Made by a program: the position numbers and the translations under genes. From the NCBI GenBank assembly GCA_014376815.1, contig JACMQV010000024.1, positions 1 to 37,939 on the forward strand: 37,939 nt of DNA, in the 5' to 3' direction. The notes under the pieces were generated by a model. It made no database searches. It was not told the origin of the DNA and worked only from the letters and a program-made list of their open reading frames with translations. The DNA comes from Cryobacterium sp. Its GTDB lineage: Bacteria; Actinomycetota; Actinomycetes; Actinomycetales; Microbacteriaceae. Of this stretch, positions 24,585-33,096 are shown one piece after another (position 1 is the first letter of the stretch; each line of letters starts with the position of its first letter).

Positions 24585-24638
24585 CAGGTGGAACAGGTGG
24601 AACAGGTGGAACGGGTGGAACGGGTGCAGCGGGTGGGG
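24585..24638. repeat. 9-bp tandem repeat, six units, between ALDH and ligase genes
   Basis: Units at 24585, 24594, 24603, 24612, 24621 and 24630 follow CRGGTGGAA, the first three identical, then drifting (CGGGTGCAG, CGGGTGGGG). It ends 7 nt from the aldehyde dehydrogenase stop and begins about 10 nt upstream of the ligase ribosome site, so it fills the intercistronic gap. Confidence 0.9.
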
Positions 24639-24645
24639 CAGGGAA

Positions 24646-26376
24646 TCAGGCGCGGAAGGCGGAGGCGAAGACCCGGGGCATCCGCAGCCAGGACGGATGC
24701 GCGGCGAACCCGGCGAGCAGGCGTCCGGTCGCGGCAGCGCTTCTGGACGTGACGAACCACGGAGGCTTCGGGAACAGGGCGAATTCGCCGTGCAGCACCG
24801 AGTGTGGGAACGGGCGGAACGGGCCGCGGACGACCGTGCGTTCCGGGGAGTCGATCAGCAGGGCGTTGTGCACGATCCCGATCCCGCTCTGCACGTCGTC
24901 GATGGTGTGCCCCGGGTAGGCGCCCCACGGTGCGGCGGCGGTGAGGAACCCGATGCCGGTCCAGGTGTTGATGGCGATGGTACCGTACCGCAGCCGGGCC
25001 ACGGCCTCCCGGAACCCGGCGCCCAGGCTCTTGACCGTGCGCGGCTCCGCGATGATGTTGGCGCCCAGGGTGCCGAGGAAATCCCGGTTGACGGTCTCGA
25101 CGGCGGCGTCCAGGAACGCGGCTCCGGTCCCGGGCAGCTCGATCACGCCGAGTACGGGCGAGAACGTCTCGGTCGAGCAGATGGCCGACGGGTCATCCGT
25201 GCCGACGACGACCAGGAGGCGTCCACCGTCACCGAGGCGCTCGGCGCCCGGATACGCGACGACGGCGTCGTCGACGCGGCCGTCGCTGCCGGGGTACCAG
25301 GCCGGCCGGGCCGGAGTGCGGCCGATCGCCGCCCGCAGCTCGACCAGGAACTGCTCCTTCTGCGCCCAGTCCCGGCTGAGGACGACGACCTGGCCGGCGA
25401 TGCAGTTGTAGCCGCCGTTGTGCAGCCGCTGGGTGGCGACATGCTCCGCCTGGTAGCGCAGGTCCCGGCGGCTCCACGCGCCCGGCAAGACGATGATGGG
25501 GGCGACGCCGCCCAGCTCGCTGGTGATGGGCTTGGACAGCAACGGGGAGCCCGCGGCCCGGCGCTCGGCGCCGGCCGGGCCGGCCCCGTAGACCACGACG
25601 TCGTGAGTGGCCGCGCTTCCCGTGATGTGCACGTGGGCGATCCCGGGGTGGTGGGCCAGGTAGCCGCCCAGAATGCCGTCGCCGGTCAGGATGCGCAGCA
25701 CGCCGTGCTCGATCAGTGGCGCCAGGGCCGCCTGGTAGACGGGGAGCATGGCTTCGAGCACGGGGTTCAGCTTCAGGAGCACGACCCGGTTGTGGGCGAT
25801 CAGCTCGTAGAGCACGTCGAGCGGGGGGATCGAGGTGATGTTGCCGGCCCCCAGTACGAGGCCCGTGCCACCGGTGCGCTCGGGGTGCAGTTCGGCCAGG
25901 CCGGCCTTGGAACGCACAGTGTCGATGCTGACGCCCGGCGGCATCCAGACCTCGGCGGTGAAGCCATGGAGCAGGAGCGCCTCGTACGGGGTGTGGGGCA
26001 GGACCTGCACGGTGACCCGGCCGCCGGGAGCCTGGCCGAACCGGGCGCCGGTGAGGGGACTCGTGCCGCGGCTGATCCGGGTCAGGCTCTCCTGCAGGGT
26101 CGCGGCGGCCGTCAGCAGCGGGTAGGGGCCGGAGATCCACTCCTCGCCCACGAGCTGGGAATCGGCGTCGAGGCCTTTGATCCGGCTGGCGGTGGTGGCC
26201 CAGGCCTCGGCCTGAGCGGCGACCGCGGCGTGCACCTGGGCGGGCAGGGCCACCCGCTGGGGCAGGGTTGTGCGCGCCCAGCGCGCTTCGCCGGCGGTCA
26301 GGTCGGCGATCATCCGGTCGGCCCGGGCGAAGTTCCCGGTGTCGGTCGATTCAGACACGGGCTCGGTCGTGGTCAT
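24646..26376 (-). CDS. aldehyde dehydrogenase family protein
   Basis: A 576-residue aldehyde dehydrogenase, longer than the usual ~500. Active-site residues are E287 in [10 protein letters not shown] and C325 in [13 protein letters not shown]; the cofactor region has [10 protein letters not shown] (177-185), KLNP (202-205) and ITGS (251-254). The C-terminal 60-70 residues ([21 protein letters not shown]...) are an extension absent from standard enzymes. It would oxidise an aldehyde to the acid for the downstream ligase, or reduce an acyl thioester. The ATG follows CAGGGGGA. It is the first gene of the operon and diverges from the PucR regulator. Confidence 0.88.
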   Translation of the reverse strand: MTTTEPVSESTDTGNFARADRMIADLTAGEARWARTTLPQRVALPAQVHAAVAAQAEAWATTASRIKGLDADSQLVGEEWISGPYPLLTAAATLQESLTRISRGTSPLTGARFGQAPGGRVTVQVLPHTPYEALLLHGFTAEVWMPPGVSIDTVRSKAGLAELHPERTGGTGLVLGAGNITSIPPLDVLYELIAHNRVVLLKLNPVLEAMLPVYQAALAPLIEHGVLRILTGDGILGGYLAHHPGIAHVHITGSAATHDVVVYGAGPAGAERRAAGSPLLSKPITSELGGVAPIIVLPGAWSRRDLRYQAEHVATQRLHNGGYNCIAGQVVVLSRDWAQKEQFLVELRAAIGRTPARPAWYPGSDGRVDDAVVAYPGAERLGDGGRLLVVVGTDDPSAICSTETFSPVLGVIELPGTGAAFLDAAVETVNRDFLGTLGANIIAEPRTVKSLGAGFREAVARLRYGTIAINTWTGIGFLTAAAPWGAYPGHTIDDVQSGIGIVHNALLIDSPERTVVRGPFRPFPHSVLHGEFALFPKPPWFVTSRSAAATGRLLAGFAAHPSWLRMPRVFASAFRA

Positions 26377-26602
26377 CGGTCCCCCTGCTTGGTGACGCGC
26401 GCTGATTCGTGGCGAACGGCGGCGTGGTGGTGACGGCGGTGGTCGTCGTGGACTGTACCTTCGCACAATCCGTGGGCGGTTCACCTGGGTCTCCGGCAAG
26501 GTCTGCCCGAGCACACACGACACCGTCGTCGCGAGTTGGCTGGGGATAACTCTGTCCGGTGGTGGCGGTGCGCGCCATAGGCCGCCGCCGCCAGTTCGGG
26601 GT

Positions 26603-26630
26603 GCATTCTTGTGCAGCGGCACAAGGATGC
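26603..26630. promoter_or_regulatory. operator-like palindrome upstream of PucR gene
   Basis: A 28-bp dyad: GCATTCTTGTGC (26603-26614) and GCACAAGGATGC (26619-26630) pair at 11 of 12 positions around AGCG. It covers the -35 zone of the PucR promoter. A matching half-site GCACAA recurs at 26463-26468 near the divergent operon promoter. It is a candidate PucR binding site. Confidence 0.65.
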
Positions 26631-26643
26631 CGGTTGCCCGCTT

Positions 26644-26649
26644 TAGGAT
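26644..26649 (+). promoter_or_regulatory. -10 element, leaderless PucR gene
   Basis: TAGGAT ends 6 nt before the ATG at 26656; the palindromic operator ends 13 nt upstream of it. Confidence 0.5.
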
Positions 26650-26655
26650 TCACAG

Positions 26656-28305
26656 ATGACCAATCAGCAGGCAACCCTCCCAGGCACCGATTCGGCGGAT
26701 CTCTTCACCGGCCTGATCGATGTGGCCGACGTGCTGACGGATGCCGTCTGTACCCAGATCGTCAGCTCCGAACACGCCTACGCGGACAGCAGCCTGCTCC
26801 CGTTCGAGCTGCTGCGGTCCGTCGTCAACGAGAACATCACGGCTCTCATCCACGCCCTGCAGGCCGGCGAGGCAAGCCTCGATGCGCCGCGGCGGGCCGG
26901 ACAGGTGAAAGCGGAGCACGGCATCCCGATGGCCAGCGTGCTGCACGCGTACCGGCTGGCCGGCCTGCAGATCTGGGAGGAGCTGGTCAGGCGGTCGGTG
27001 GCCTCGCAACGCTTCGAGGCGCTGCTGCTGGTCTCCTCGGAGGTGTGGGGCATGATCGACACCTTCTCGAGCGCGGCCGCCGAGGCCTACCGAGAGGTCG
27101 TGGACGCGCAGGAGCGGCGCAACCGCCAGGCCAGGAGCCTGATGCTGCTGAGCCTGCTTGAGGGCAGCGCGCCGCCGGCCGACGCCGGTCGGGCCCTGCG
27201 CACGCTCGGGCTGCCGGAGCACGGCGCGTTCGTGCTGGTGGCCGCTGAGCTGAGCGGCACTGGCGCGGCGTCCCTGCCGGGCATCGTGCAGACCCTCCGA
27301 GCGGCCGGGCTGGCGTCGGCGTGGACGGCGCTGCAGGGCGACCAGGTGGGCATCCTCAGCGCTCCGCTGGAGAGCGCTGCGGCGACGGGGCTGGCCATTC
27401 TGGACGCCGCGGCGACCACCCGGGTGGGCGTCAGCCGCCCGTTCACCGGCATCAGCGGGGCGCCGGACGCCCTCCGGCAGGCCCGGCTGGCAATCGGCTG
27501 CCTGCCACCGGCGGTCGTCGGTGCGCACGCCTACGGCTCCGCCCCGCTCGACCTGGTCCTGGCCACGCAGCCGGACTATGCGGCCGAGTTGCAGCAGGCC
27601 GTGTTCGGCGATCTGACCGCCGCCCACGACGCCGAGGTGCTGCTGGGCACGCTCGAGGCGTGGTTCGCGGCCGACGGGTCAACGGCGGAGACCGGCCGCA
27701 GGCTGCACTGCCATCGCAACACCGTGCTCTACCGGCTTGCTCGGATCGAGGACCTCACCGGCCGTTCCACGGCCCGGCCGATCGAGGCGGCCGAACTGTA
27801 TGCGGGACTCCGGGCCGTGCGCCTCGCGGGCTGGGCCGCGGGTCAGTCGAGGTCGTCGGGATCCTTGCCGGTGCGCTCGCCGCAGTCGAGGGCGGCGATG
27901 GCGGCGAGGTCCGCCTGGTCGAGGGCGAAGTCGAACACGTGCAGGTTCTCCCGGATGCGCGACGGCGTCACCGACTTCGGAATCACGACCGTCCCCAGCT
28001 CGAGGTGCCAGCGGATGACCACCTGCGCGGCCGACTTGCCGTACTTGGCGCCGATGGCGTCGAGGGTGGCGTTGCCGATCGCACGGCCGCGGGCCAGCGG
28101 CGACCACGCCTCGGTCAGGATGCCGTGGGCGGCGTCGTACGCGCGCACGGCGGACTGCTGCAGCCACGGGTGCAGCTCCACCTGGTTGATGGCCGGAACG
28201 ACATCCGTCTCGGCGAGCAGGCGGTCCAGGTGGTGGGTGTGGAAGTTGGAGACCCCGATCGAGCGGGCCCGGCCGTCGGCGCGGAGGGTCTCGAGCGCGC
28301 GGTAG
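26656..28305 (+). CDS. PucR-family transcriptional regulator with 3' run-on
   Basis: The first ~395 residues are a typical PucR/CdaR-type regulator: an N-terminal sensing region (about 20-160), a central degenerate GGDEF-like domain, and a C-terminal helix-turn-helix (about 331-395, [41 protein letters not shown]). Family members stop soon after the [11 protein letters not shown] segment, near 27840. Here no stop occurs until 28303-28305, which adds ~155 Ser/Arg-rich residues that are only the antisense of the convergent aldo/keto reductase. The real product may carry this tail, or the stop was lost by mutation or sequencing error. The regulator diverges from the aldehyde dehydrogenase-ligase-GMC operon and probably controls it through the nearby palindrome. 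Confidence 0.8.
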   Translation: MTNQQATLPGTDSADLFTGLIDVADVLTDAVCTQIVSSEHAYADSSLLPFELLRSVVNENITALIHALQAGEASLDAPRRAGQVKAEHGIPMASVLHAYRLAGLQIWEELVRRSVASQRFEALLLVSSEVWGMIDTFSSAAAEAYREVVDAQERRNRQARSLMLLSLLEGSAPPADAGRALRTLGLPEHGAFVLVAAELSGTGAASLPGIVQTLRAAGLASAWTALQGDQVGILSAPLESAAATGLAILDAAATTRVGVSRPFTGISGAPDALRQARLAIGCLPPAVVGAHAYGSAPLDLVLATQPDYAAELQQAVFGDLTAAHDAEVLLGTLEAWFAADGSTAETGRRLHCHRNTVLYRLARIEDLTGRSTARPIEAAELYAGLRAVRLAGWAAGQSRSSGSLPVRSPQSRAAMAARSAWSRAKSNTCRFSRMRDGVTDFGITTVPSSRCQRMTTCAADLPYLAPMASRVALPIARPRASGDHASVRMPWAASYARTADCCSHGCSSTWLMAGTTSVSASRRSRWWVWKLETPIERARPSARRVSSAR

Positions 28306-28667
28306 GCCTCGACGTACCGGTTCTGGTGGGGCGCGGGCCAGTGGATCAGGTACAGGTCGACGTAGTCCAGGCCGAGCCGGGCCAGGCTCTCGTCGAACGC
28401 GCGCAGGGTCTCGTCGGCGCCGTGGCGGTCGTTCCAGACCTTGGTCGTGACGAAGACGTCCTCCCGCGGCAGGCCCGAGCGCGCGATGCCCTGGCCGACC
28501 CCCGTCTCATTCGCGTAGAGCGCTGCCGTGTCGATGTGGCGGTAGCCGGCCTCGAGGGCCACTTGCACGGTGTCGGCGGCCGTGGCATCCGCCACCTTGT
28601 ACACGCCCAGGCCGAGCTGGGGGATGAGGTGTCCGTCGTTGAGCCGCAGCAGAGGTGAGAACGTCAT
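27843..28667 (-). CDS. aldo/keto reductase (2,5-diketogluconate reductase type)
   Basis: A 274-residue aldo/keto reductase of the AKR5-like branch: GLGVYKV, then D46 and Y51 in HIDTAALY, K76 in TTKVWND and H109 in YLIHWP, the full catalytic tetrad. [19 protein letters not shown] is the NADPH-binding end. Length is normal and the stop is TGA at 27843-27845. The start follows GGGGGG. The 3' end coincides almost exactly with the expected end of the convergent PucR gene, whose frame runs on through most of this gene. Confidence 0.93.
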   Translation of the reverse strand: MTFSPLLRLNDGHLIPQLGLGVYKVADATAADTVQVALEAGYRHIDTAALYANETGVGQGIARSGLPREDVFVTTKVWNDRHGADETLRAFDESLARLGLDYVDLYLIHWPAPHQNRYVEAYRALETLRADGRARSIGVSNFHTHHLDRLLAETDVVPAINQVELHPWLQQSAVRAYDAAHGILTEAWSPLARGRAIGNATLDAIGAKYGKSAAQVVIRWHLELGTVVIPKSVTPSRIRENLHVFDFALDQADLAAIAALDCGERTGKDPDDLD

Positions 28668-28684
28668 CCCCCCATCTAACCCCT

Positions 28685-28777
28685 CGCCGAGCCGTGAGTT
28701 TCGCTCCGCTTTTCGGCGGCAAAGTCATACGGTCGTAGCAACGCTCTGATCCAAGGAGCGAAACTCACGGTTCGGCG
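28685..28777. repeat. long inverted repeat, 23-bp arms
   Basis: Arms 28685-28707 and 28755-28777 match at 22 of 23 positions, including a 16-bp perfect core (CCGTGAGTTTCGCTCC). The 47-nt loop is less GC-rich. It lies downstream of the MFS gene and 18 bp from the start of the aldo/keto reductase. There is no T-tract. Confidence 0.8.
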
Positions 28778-28787
28778 GAGGTGGTTG

Positions 28788-28820
28788 GAGGCTCGAGGCG
28801 CGAGGCTCGAGGCGCGAGGC
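28788..28820. repeat. 14-bp tandem repeat, 2.4 units
   Basis: GAGGCTCGAGGCGC is repeated at 28788 and 28802 with a partial copy at 28816. It lies between the long inverted repeat and the stop codon of the MFS gene. Confidence 0.8.
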
Positions 28821-28825
28821 GGCGG

Positions 28826-30037
28826 TTAGGAGACCTGCACCTGGATCGGGGCGGTGTCGGGGATGGGGCTCGCGTCGCGGCCGCGGAGGTCGGGGTGCCA
28901 GCGGCGGCCGAGGGCGGGGATGAGCGTGCCGAGAGCGGCGAAACCGGCCGCCACCAGGATGGCCGCGGTGGCGCCGCTGTGGTCGATCATGAAACCGGCG
29001 ATCGCGGAGCCCATCGCGGCCCCCATCAGCTGGCCCGTTCCGACCCAGCCGTAGGCTTCCGCCGTGTCGCTGAACTTCACACTCGCGGAGACGATCCCGA
29101 ACAGCACGGCGAAGGCGGGGGCGATGCCGATGCCCGCGAGCAGCAGGGTGGCGGCGAGCCACCAGAAGCTCAGGTTGCCGAGGGCGGCGAGGCTCAGACC
29201 GACGGTGACGACCAGCATCCGCCCGGCGAGGGCCCACGGACCGATCGGGGCGTGGCCGAGGGCGAGGCCGCCGATCAGCGACCCGGCCGCGAAGATGCCG
29301 AGGACCCAGCCGGAATCGGAGCTGCCGTGGCCGAACGCGGCGACCACGCCCGCCTCCACCGCGGCGCAGGCGGCCACCAGCATGAAGCCGACGATGGTGC
29401 TCAGCAGCACGGGCGGGCGTTTGAGTACGACGCCGAGCTTGCGGCGGCTGCGGGGGGTGCGCACGCGGCCCACCTCGGGCAGCACCAGGAACCAGATTCC
29501 TCCGCCGACCAGGAAAACGGCGGCGAGCAGGATGCCGGCCACCGAGCTGACCTGGATGGCCACGAAGGTGGCGATCACCGGGCCGAGCACCCAGATGATC
29601 TCCTGGGCCGAGGCGTCGAGCGAGAACAGCGGCGTCAGCTGGCGCGAGTTGACGATCTTCGGGTAGATGGTGCGCACGGCCGGCTGGATCGGCGGCGTGG
29701 ACAGCCCCGCGACCAGGCCGATGGCCATCAGCGCGTAGATGGGCATGGTTACCAGGGCCATGGTGACGATGGAGATCGCGCACACGACGAGCGTGGTCAG
29801 GATGACCGGCCGCATGCCCCAGCGCCCCATCAGGCGGCTGGTGAGGGGCCCGGCGATGGCCTGGCCGATGCTCATGGCGCCCAGCACGAGGCCGGCCGAG
29901 CCGTAGGAGTCGTAGACCTGCTCGATGTGGATCAGGAACGCCAGGGACAGCATCCCGAACGGGAAGCGCGCCGTCAACTGTGCGGCGATGACGCGAGCAA
30001 CGCCCGGCGTCTTCAAAAGGGTCCAGTAGCTGCTCAC
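28826..30037 (-). CDS. MFS transporter
   Basis: A 403-residue membrane protein with about 12 hydrophobic helices in two halves. It has the loop 2-3 MFS motif GRWGMRPV (about residues 71-78). The central loop is basic (RVRTPRSRRKLG, about 191-202). The C-terminal half includes GHAPIGPWALAGR, and the tail is short. Substrate unknown; efflux of small molecules is common for such single-component MFS proteins. The start is GTG, with TAGACT 7 nt upstream on the minus strand. It diverges from the rhodanese gene with 43 bp between. Confidence 0.9.
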   Translation of the reverse strand: MSSYWTLLKTPGVARVIAAQLTARFPFGMLSLAFLIHIEQVYDSYGSAGLVLGAMSIGQAIAGPLTSRLMGRWGMRPVILTTLVVCAISIVTMALVTMPIYALMAIGLVAGLSTPPIQPAVRTIYPKIVNSRQLTPLFSLDASAQEIIWVLGPVIATFVAIQVSSVAGILLAAVFLVGGGIWFLVLPEVGRVRTPRSRRKLGVVLKRPPVLLSTIVGFMLVAACAAVEAGVVAAFGHGSSDSGWVLGIFAAGSLIGGLALGHAPIGPWALAGRMLVVTVGLSLAALGNLSFWWLAATLLLAGIGIAPAFAVLFGIVSASVKFSDTAEAYGWVGTGQLMGAAMGSAIAGFMIDHSGATAAILVAAGFAALGTLIPALGRRWHPDLRGRDASPIPDTAPIQVQVS

Positions 30038-30044
30038 TCACTCG

Positions 30045-30050
30045 AGTCTA
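30045..30050 (-). promoter_or_regulatory. -10 element, leaderless MFS gene
   Basis: On the minus strand TAGACT ends 7 nt before the GTG at 30037. Confidence 0.5.
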
Positions 30051-30068
30051 CGGCGGCGGACGGTGGGA

Positions 30069-30074
30069 TAGCGT
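30069..30074 (+). promoter_or_regulatory. -10 element, leaderless rhodanese gene
   Basis: TAGCGT ends 6 nt before the GTG at 30081. It faces the MFS -10 across only 18 bp, so the two promoters must overlap. Confidence 0.5.
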
Positions 30075-30080
30075 GGGCGC

Positions 30081-30971
30081 GTGCGAACACTGATCGAGGC
30101 CGCGGACCTGGCCACAGAGCTGTCGATGCGAAGCGACGTCCGGGTGCTGGACGTGCGCTGGAAGCTGGGCGGCCCGCCCGGGCGCGGGGAGTACCTCGCC
30201 GGTCACATTCCGGGCGCCGTCTACGTCGACCTCGACACCGAGCTGGCCGGCCACGGTGACCCGGCCGCCGGGCGGCATCCGTTGCCGGGTATCGCCGCAC
30301 TGCAGGCCGACGCCCGCCACTGGGGCCTGAACGACGCTGACACGGTCGTGGTCTACGACGACCTGGGCGCGATGTCGGCCGCCCGCGCCTGGTGGCTGCT
30401 GCGGCACGCGGGCATGCGCGAGGTGCTGCTGCTCGATGGGGCGCTCGCGGCCTGGCGCGTCGCCGGCCTTCCGCTCACTACCGGCGATGAGCCGGCCCGC
30501 CCGGGCTCGGTCACCCTGTCGTACGGCTCCCTGAAAGTGCTCGACACGGATGCCGCAGCCCGGCTGGCTGGGACGGGCGTGCTCCTGGACGCCCGCGCCG
30601 CGGAACGCTACCGCGGTGACACGGAACCGGTCGACCCTCGGGCCGGCCACATCCCCGGGGCGGTCAGCGCGCCCACGGCCGGCAACCTCACCGCCGACGG
30701 ACGCTTCCGGCCGGCGGCCGAACTGCGCGCCCGGTTCGAGGCCCTCGGCGTGAGCGATGCCGGAGGCGGCGTGAGCGGTGCCGGAAGCGATGCCGGAAGC
30801 GGGACCGCCGCTGCGGGCGTCTACTGCGGCTCCGGGGTGACGGCGGCGCACGAGGTGGCCGCCCTGACCATCGCCGGCTTCGCTTCGGCACTGTACCCAG
30901 GCTCCTGGTCGCAGTGGTCGAATCTGCCCGGCCGCCCGGTCGAATCCGGTGATCCCCGGGCCGGGGTGTGA
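30081..30971 (+). CDS. two-domain rhodanese sulfurtransferase
   Basis: A 296-residue sulfurtransferase. The N-terminal rhodanese domain (about residues 1-140) has VVVYDDLGAMSAARAWW, an inactive site with Asp in place of Cys. The C-terminal domain has the active loop C249-GSGVTA, typical of 3-mercaptopyruvate/thiosulfate sulfurtransferases. The CGSGVTA loop favours the thiosulfate/mercaptopyruvate group. Between AAELRARFEALG and the active-site strand lies an Ala/Gly/Ser insertion (about 225-243) encoded by short repeats. It is cytosolic, with no signal peptide. Confidence 0.92.
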   Translation: MRTLIEAADLATELSMRSDVRVLDVRWKLGGPPGRGEYLAGHIPGAVYVDLDTELAGHGDPAAGRHPLPGIAALQADARHWGLNDADTVVVYDDLGAMSAARAWWLLRHAGMREVLLLDGALAAWRVAGLPLTTGDEPARPGSVTLSYGSLKVLDTDAAARLAGTGVLLDARAAERYRGDTEPVDPRAGHIPGAVSAPTAGNLTADGRFRPAAELRARFEALGVSDAGGGVSGAGSDAGSGTAAAGVYCGSGVTAAHEVAALTIAGFASALYPGSWSQWSNLPGRPVESGDPRAGV

Positions 30972-31083
30972 AATCCGCCGGAAACACGCCGGCAGTCATA
31001 CTGGAACGCGGGAAGCCTTCCACGCTCAGTAGGGCTGGCTCAAAACGTTATCTGCGCACAGAAGCTGCGTGAGCGACCTGTTA

Positions 31084-31089
31084 TATGCT
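31084..31089 (+). promoter_or_regulatory. possible -10 of the amino-acid ABC operon
   Basis: TATGCT, in the AT-rich patch TTATATGCTC, lies 75 nt before the start of the binding protein. No clear -35 is seen. It would give a 5' leader of about 70 nt. Confidence 0.35.
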
Positions 31090-31164
31090 CACATCTGTCG
31101 CATCCTGTTAACGGAGCTCAAAGACGAACCAGCAACATCCGACAACCACGAAAAAGGTTTCGCA

Positions 31165-32061
31165 ATGCGCGCAAAATACCTACTCCCGGCTCTCGCCGCC
31201 GTAACGGCCCTCATTCTCACGGGCTGCGTAGACAACTCCGGCCCCTCCTCGACCAGCGGGGCCACCGACACGGCGTCGTCCGTGGCCAAGGACGACGCGG
31301 CCGCGGCGCTGGTGCCGGCGGACATCGCCAAGACGGGCAAGCTCGTCGTGGGGACCGACCCGACGTACGCCCCGAACGAGTTCAAGAACGAGGCCGGTGA
31401 GCCGATCGGCTGGGGCATCGAGATCGCTGGGGCCATCGCCGGCAAGCTCGGCCTGAAGCCTGAGTTCCAGGTCGCGAAGTTCGACAACATCATCCCGAGC
31501 GTGTCCGGCGGCAAGGCCGACATCGGCGAGTCCTCGTTCACGGACACGGTCGAGCGGCAGAAGCAGGTCGACTTCGTCAACTACTACACCGCCGGCATTC
31601 AGTGGGCCTCGGCCACGGGCAAGGACGTCGATCCCGACAACGCGTGCGGGCTGAAGGTCGCCGTGCAGGCCACCACCTTCGAGGACACCGACGAGGTGCC
31701 GGCCAAGAGCGACGCCTGCGTCGCCGCCGGCAAGCCGCCGATCGAGAAGCTGAAGTACGACACCCAGGACCAGGCCACCAACGCGGTCGTGCTGGGCCAG
31801 GCCGACGCGCTCAGCGCCGACTCGCCCGTCACCCTCTATGCCATCGAGCAGACCAAGGGAAAGCTGCAGAAGGCCGGCGAGACCTTCGACGTGGCTCCCT
31901 ACGGCATCGTGGTCGCCAAGGGCTCCGAGCTGGCCAAGGCCGTGCAGGCAGCACTGCAGTCCATGGTCGACGACGGCACCTACATGGAGATCCTCGACAA
32001 GTGGGGCGTGGCCGACGGGGCGATCGACACCATCACGATCAACTCGGCGTCGAACGGATAA
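31165..32061 (+). CDS. polar amino-acid ABC transporter substrate-binding lipoprotein
   Basis: A 298-residue lipoprotein of the bacterial extracellular solute-binding family 3. The signal peptide [21 protein letters not shown] has the lipobox ILTGC. The mature protein begins with a Ser/Thr-rich linker, then [39 protein letters not shown] and [36 protein letters not shown], the standard domain-I signature. It captures a polar amino acid outside the membrane; which one is not clear. The ATG at 31165 follows AAAAAGG; the open frame to 31069 would put residues before the signal peptide. It is the first gene of a three-gene importer, 3 bp before the permease. Confidence 0.93.
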   Translation: MRAKYLLPALAAVTALILTGCVDNSGPSSTSGATDTASSVAKDDAAAALVPADIAKTGKLVVGTDPTYAPNEFKNEAGEPIGWGIEIAGAIAGKLGLKPEFQVAKFDNIIPSVSGGKADIGESSFTDTVERQKQVDFVNYYTAGIQWASATGKDVDPDNACGLKVAVQATTFEDTDEVPAKSDACVAAGKPPIEKLKYDTQDQATNAVVLGQADALSADSPVTLYAIEQTKGKLQKAGETFDVAPYGIVVAKGSELAKAVQAALQSMVDDGTYMEILDKWGVADGAIDTITINSASNG

Positions 32062-32064
32062 CCC

Positions 32065-33096
32065 ATGAGCACCACAAACCCGAACCCGTCGGGCGGGGTA
32101 ATCCGCCCGCCGGCCGAGCCGGAACGATCGGTACCGATCAAGGCGATCAAGCTACGGCATCCGTGGCGGATGGTGTTCGCCGTCCTGCTCGTGCTGATCT
32201 TCGTCATCGTGATCGTCGACGCCGCCTTCCGTCCCGCGTTCGACTGGCCGTCCGTCGCCACGTACCTCTTCGACCGGCGTATTTCGCAGGCGGCCCTCGT
32301 GACCCTGGAACTCACGGTCTACTCCATGGCGATCGCGATCGTCCTCGGCGTCATCCTCGCCGTGATGCGTCTCTCGCCCAACCCCGTGGTCAAGAGCCTG
32401 GCCTGGTTCTACCTGTGGGTCTTCCGCGGCACCCCTGTATATGTGCAGCTGACGATCTGGGGCCTGATTTCCCTGATCTACTCGAGCATCGACATCGGTA
32501 TCCCGTTAATGGAGCCGTGGGTGTCGTTCCAGACCCAGGCTGCGCTGAACACGTTCACGCTGGCCATCATCGGGCTTGCCCTGAACGAGGCGGCCTACAT
32601 GGCGGAGATCGTGCGAGCGGGCCTGCTCGCCGTCGACCCCGGCCAGGAAGAGGCGGCGACCGCGCTCGGGATGAGCTGGTCGCAGACCATGACCCGGGTC
32701 ATCCTGCCGCAGTCGATGCGGGTGATCATCCCGCCGACCGGCAACGAGGTCATCTCGATGCTCAAGACCACGTCGCTCGTCACGGCCGTGCCGTTCAGCT
32801 TCGAGCTGTTCACCCGGTCGCGGGACATCTCCGCGGAGACGTTCAACCCGATCCCGCTGCTCATCGTGGCGTCGATCTGGTACCTGTTCTTCACGTCCAT
32901 CCTGATGGTCGGGCAGTACTTCCTGGAGAAGCGGTTCGCCCGCGGGGTCGGCGACCGCCAGCCGGACAAGAAGGACAACGTCGGAACCGGCACGGGGGCT
33001 TTCACCGGGGTCGTTCCGACCGTCGGATCCGGCCAGCCGACCGTGATCGTGCCGCCGAAGGGCACTCCGCCCACCAACCCCGGAGGCAAGCCGTGA
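32065..33096 (+). CDS. polar amino-acid ABC transporter permease
   Basis: A 343-residue inner-membrane permease of the HisM/GlnP type. The EAA-loop region is [35 protein letters not shown], followed by [16 protein letters not shown]. About five to six helices lie at 30-290. The protein is longer than usual (~220-250) because of a basic N-terminal stretch (about 30 residues) and a Gly/Pro-rich C-terminal cytoplasmic tail (about 65 residues, [19 protein letters not shown]...). Only one permease gene is present, so it probably works as a homodimer. Its stop overlaps the ATPase start by four bases. Confidence 0.94.
   Translation: MSTTNPNPSGGVIRPPAEPERSVPIKAIKLRHPWRMVFAVLLVLIFVIVIVDAAFRPAFDWPSVATYLFDRRISQAALVTLELTVYSMAIAIVLGVILAVMRLSPNPVVKSLAWFYLWVFRGTPVYVQLTIWGLISLIYSSIDIGIPLMEPWVSFQTQAALNTFTLAIIGLALNEAAYMAEIVRAGLLAVDPGQEEAATALGMSWSQTMTRVILPQSMRVIIPPTGNEVISMLKTTSLVTAVPFSFELFTRSRDISAETFNPIPLLIVASIWYLFFTSILMVGQYFLEKRFARGVGDRQPDKKDNVGTGTGAFTGVVPTVGSGQPTVIVPPKGTPPTNPGGKP

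Larger units (their letters stand above)
26377..26655. other. 279-bp divergent intergenic control region
   Basis: No gene is visible between the aldehyde dehydrogenase and the PucR gene. On the minus strand TACAGT (26452-26457) is a possible -10 for the operon, with the half-site GCACAA (26463-26468, TTGTGC on that strand) just upstream. Nearer the regulator lie the full palindrome and a -10. Confidence 0.5.

Noticed and set aside
24585-24638. 9-bp repeat as part of a coding region
   Set aside because: It lies after the aldehyde dehydrogenase stop and before the ligase ribosome site; neither frame needs it.
28781-30259. 492-residue plus-strand open frame
   Set aside because: It is antisense to the MFS gene and rich in Gly, Asp, His and Arg; the MFS frame has clear membrane helices and motifs.
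31602-33092. Extension of the ABC ATPase frame upstream of 33093
   Set aside because: It overlaps the binding-protein and permease genes out of frame; the GTG at 33093 has a Shine-Dalgarno sequence and overlaps the permease stop.
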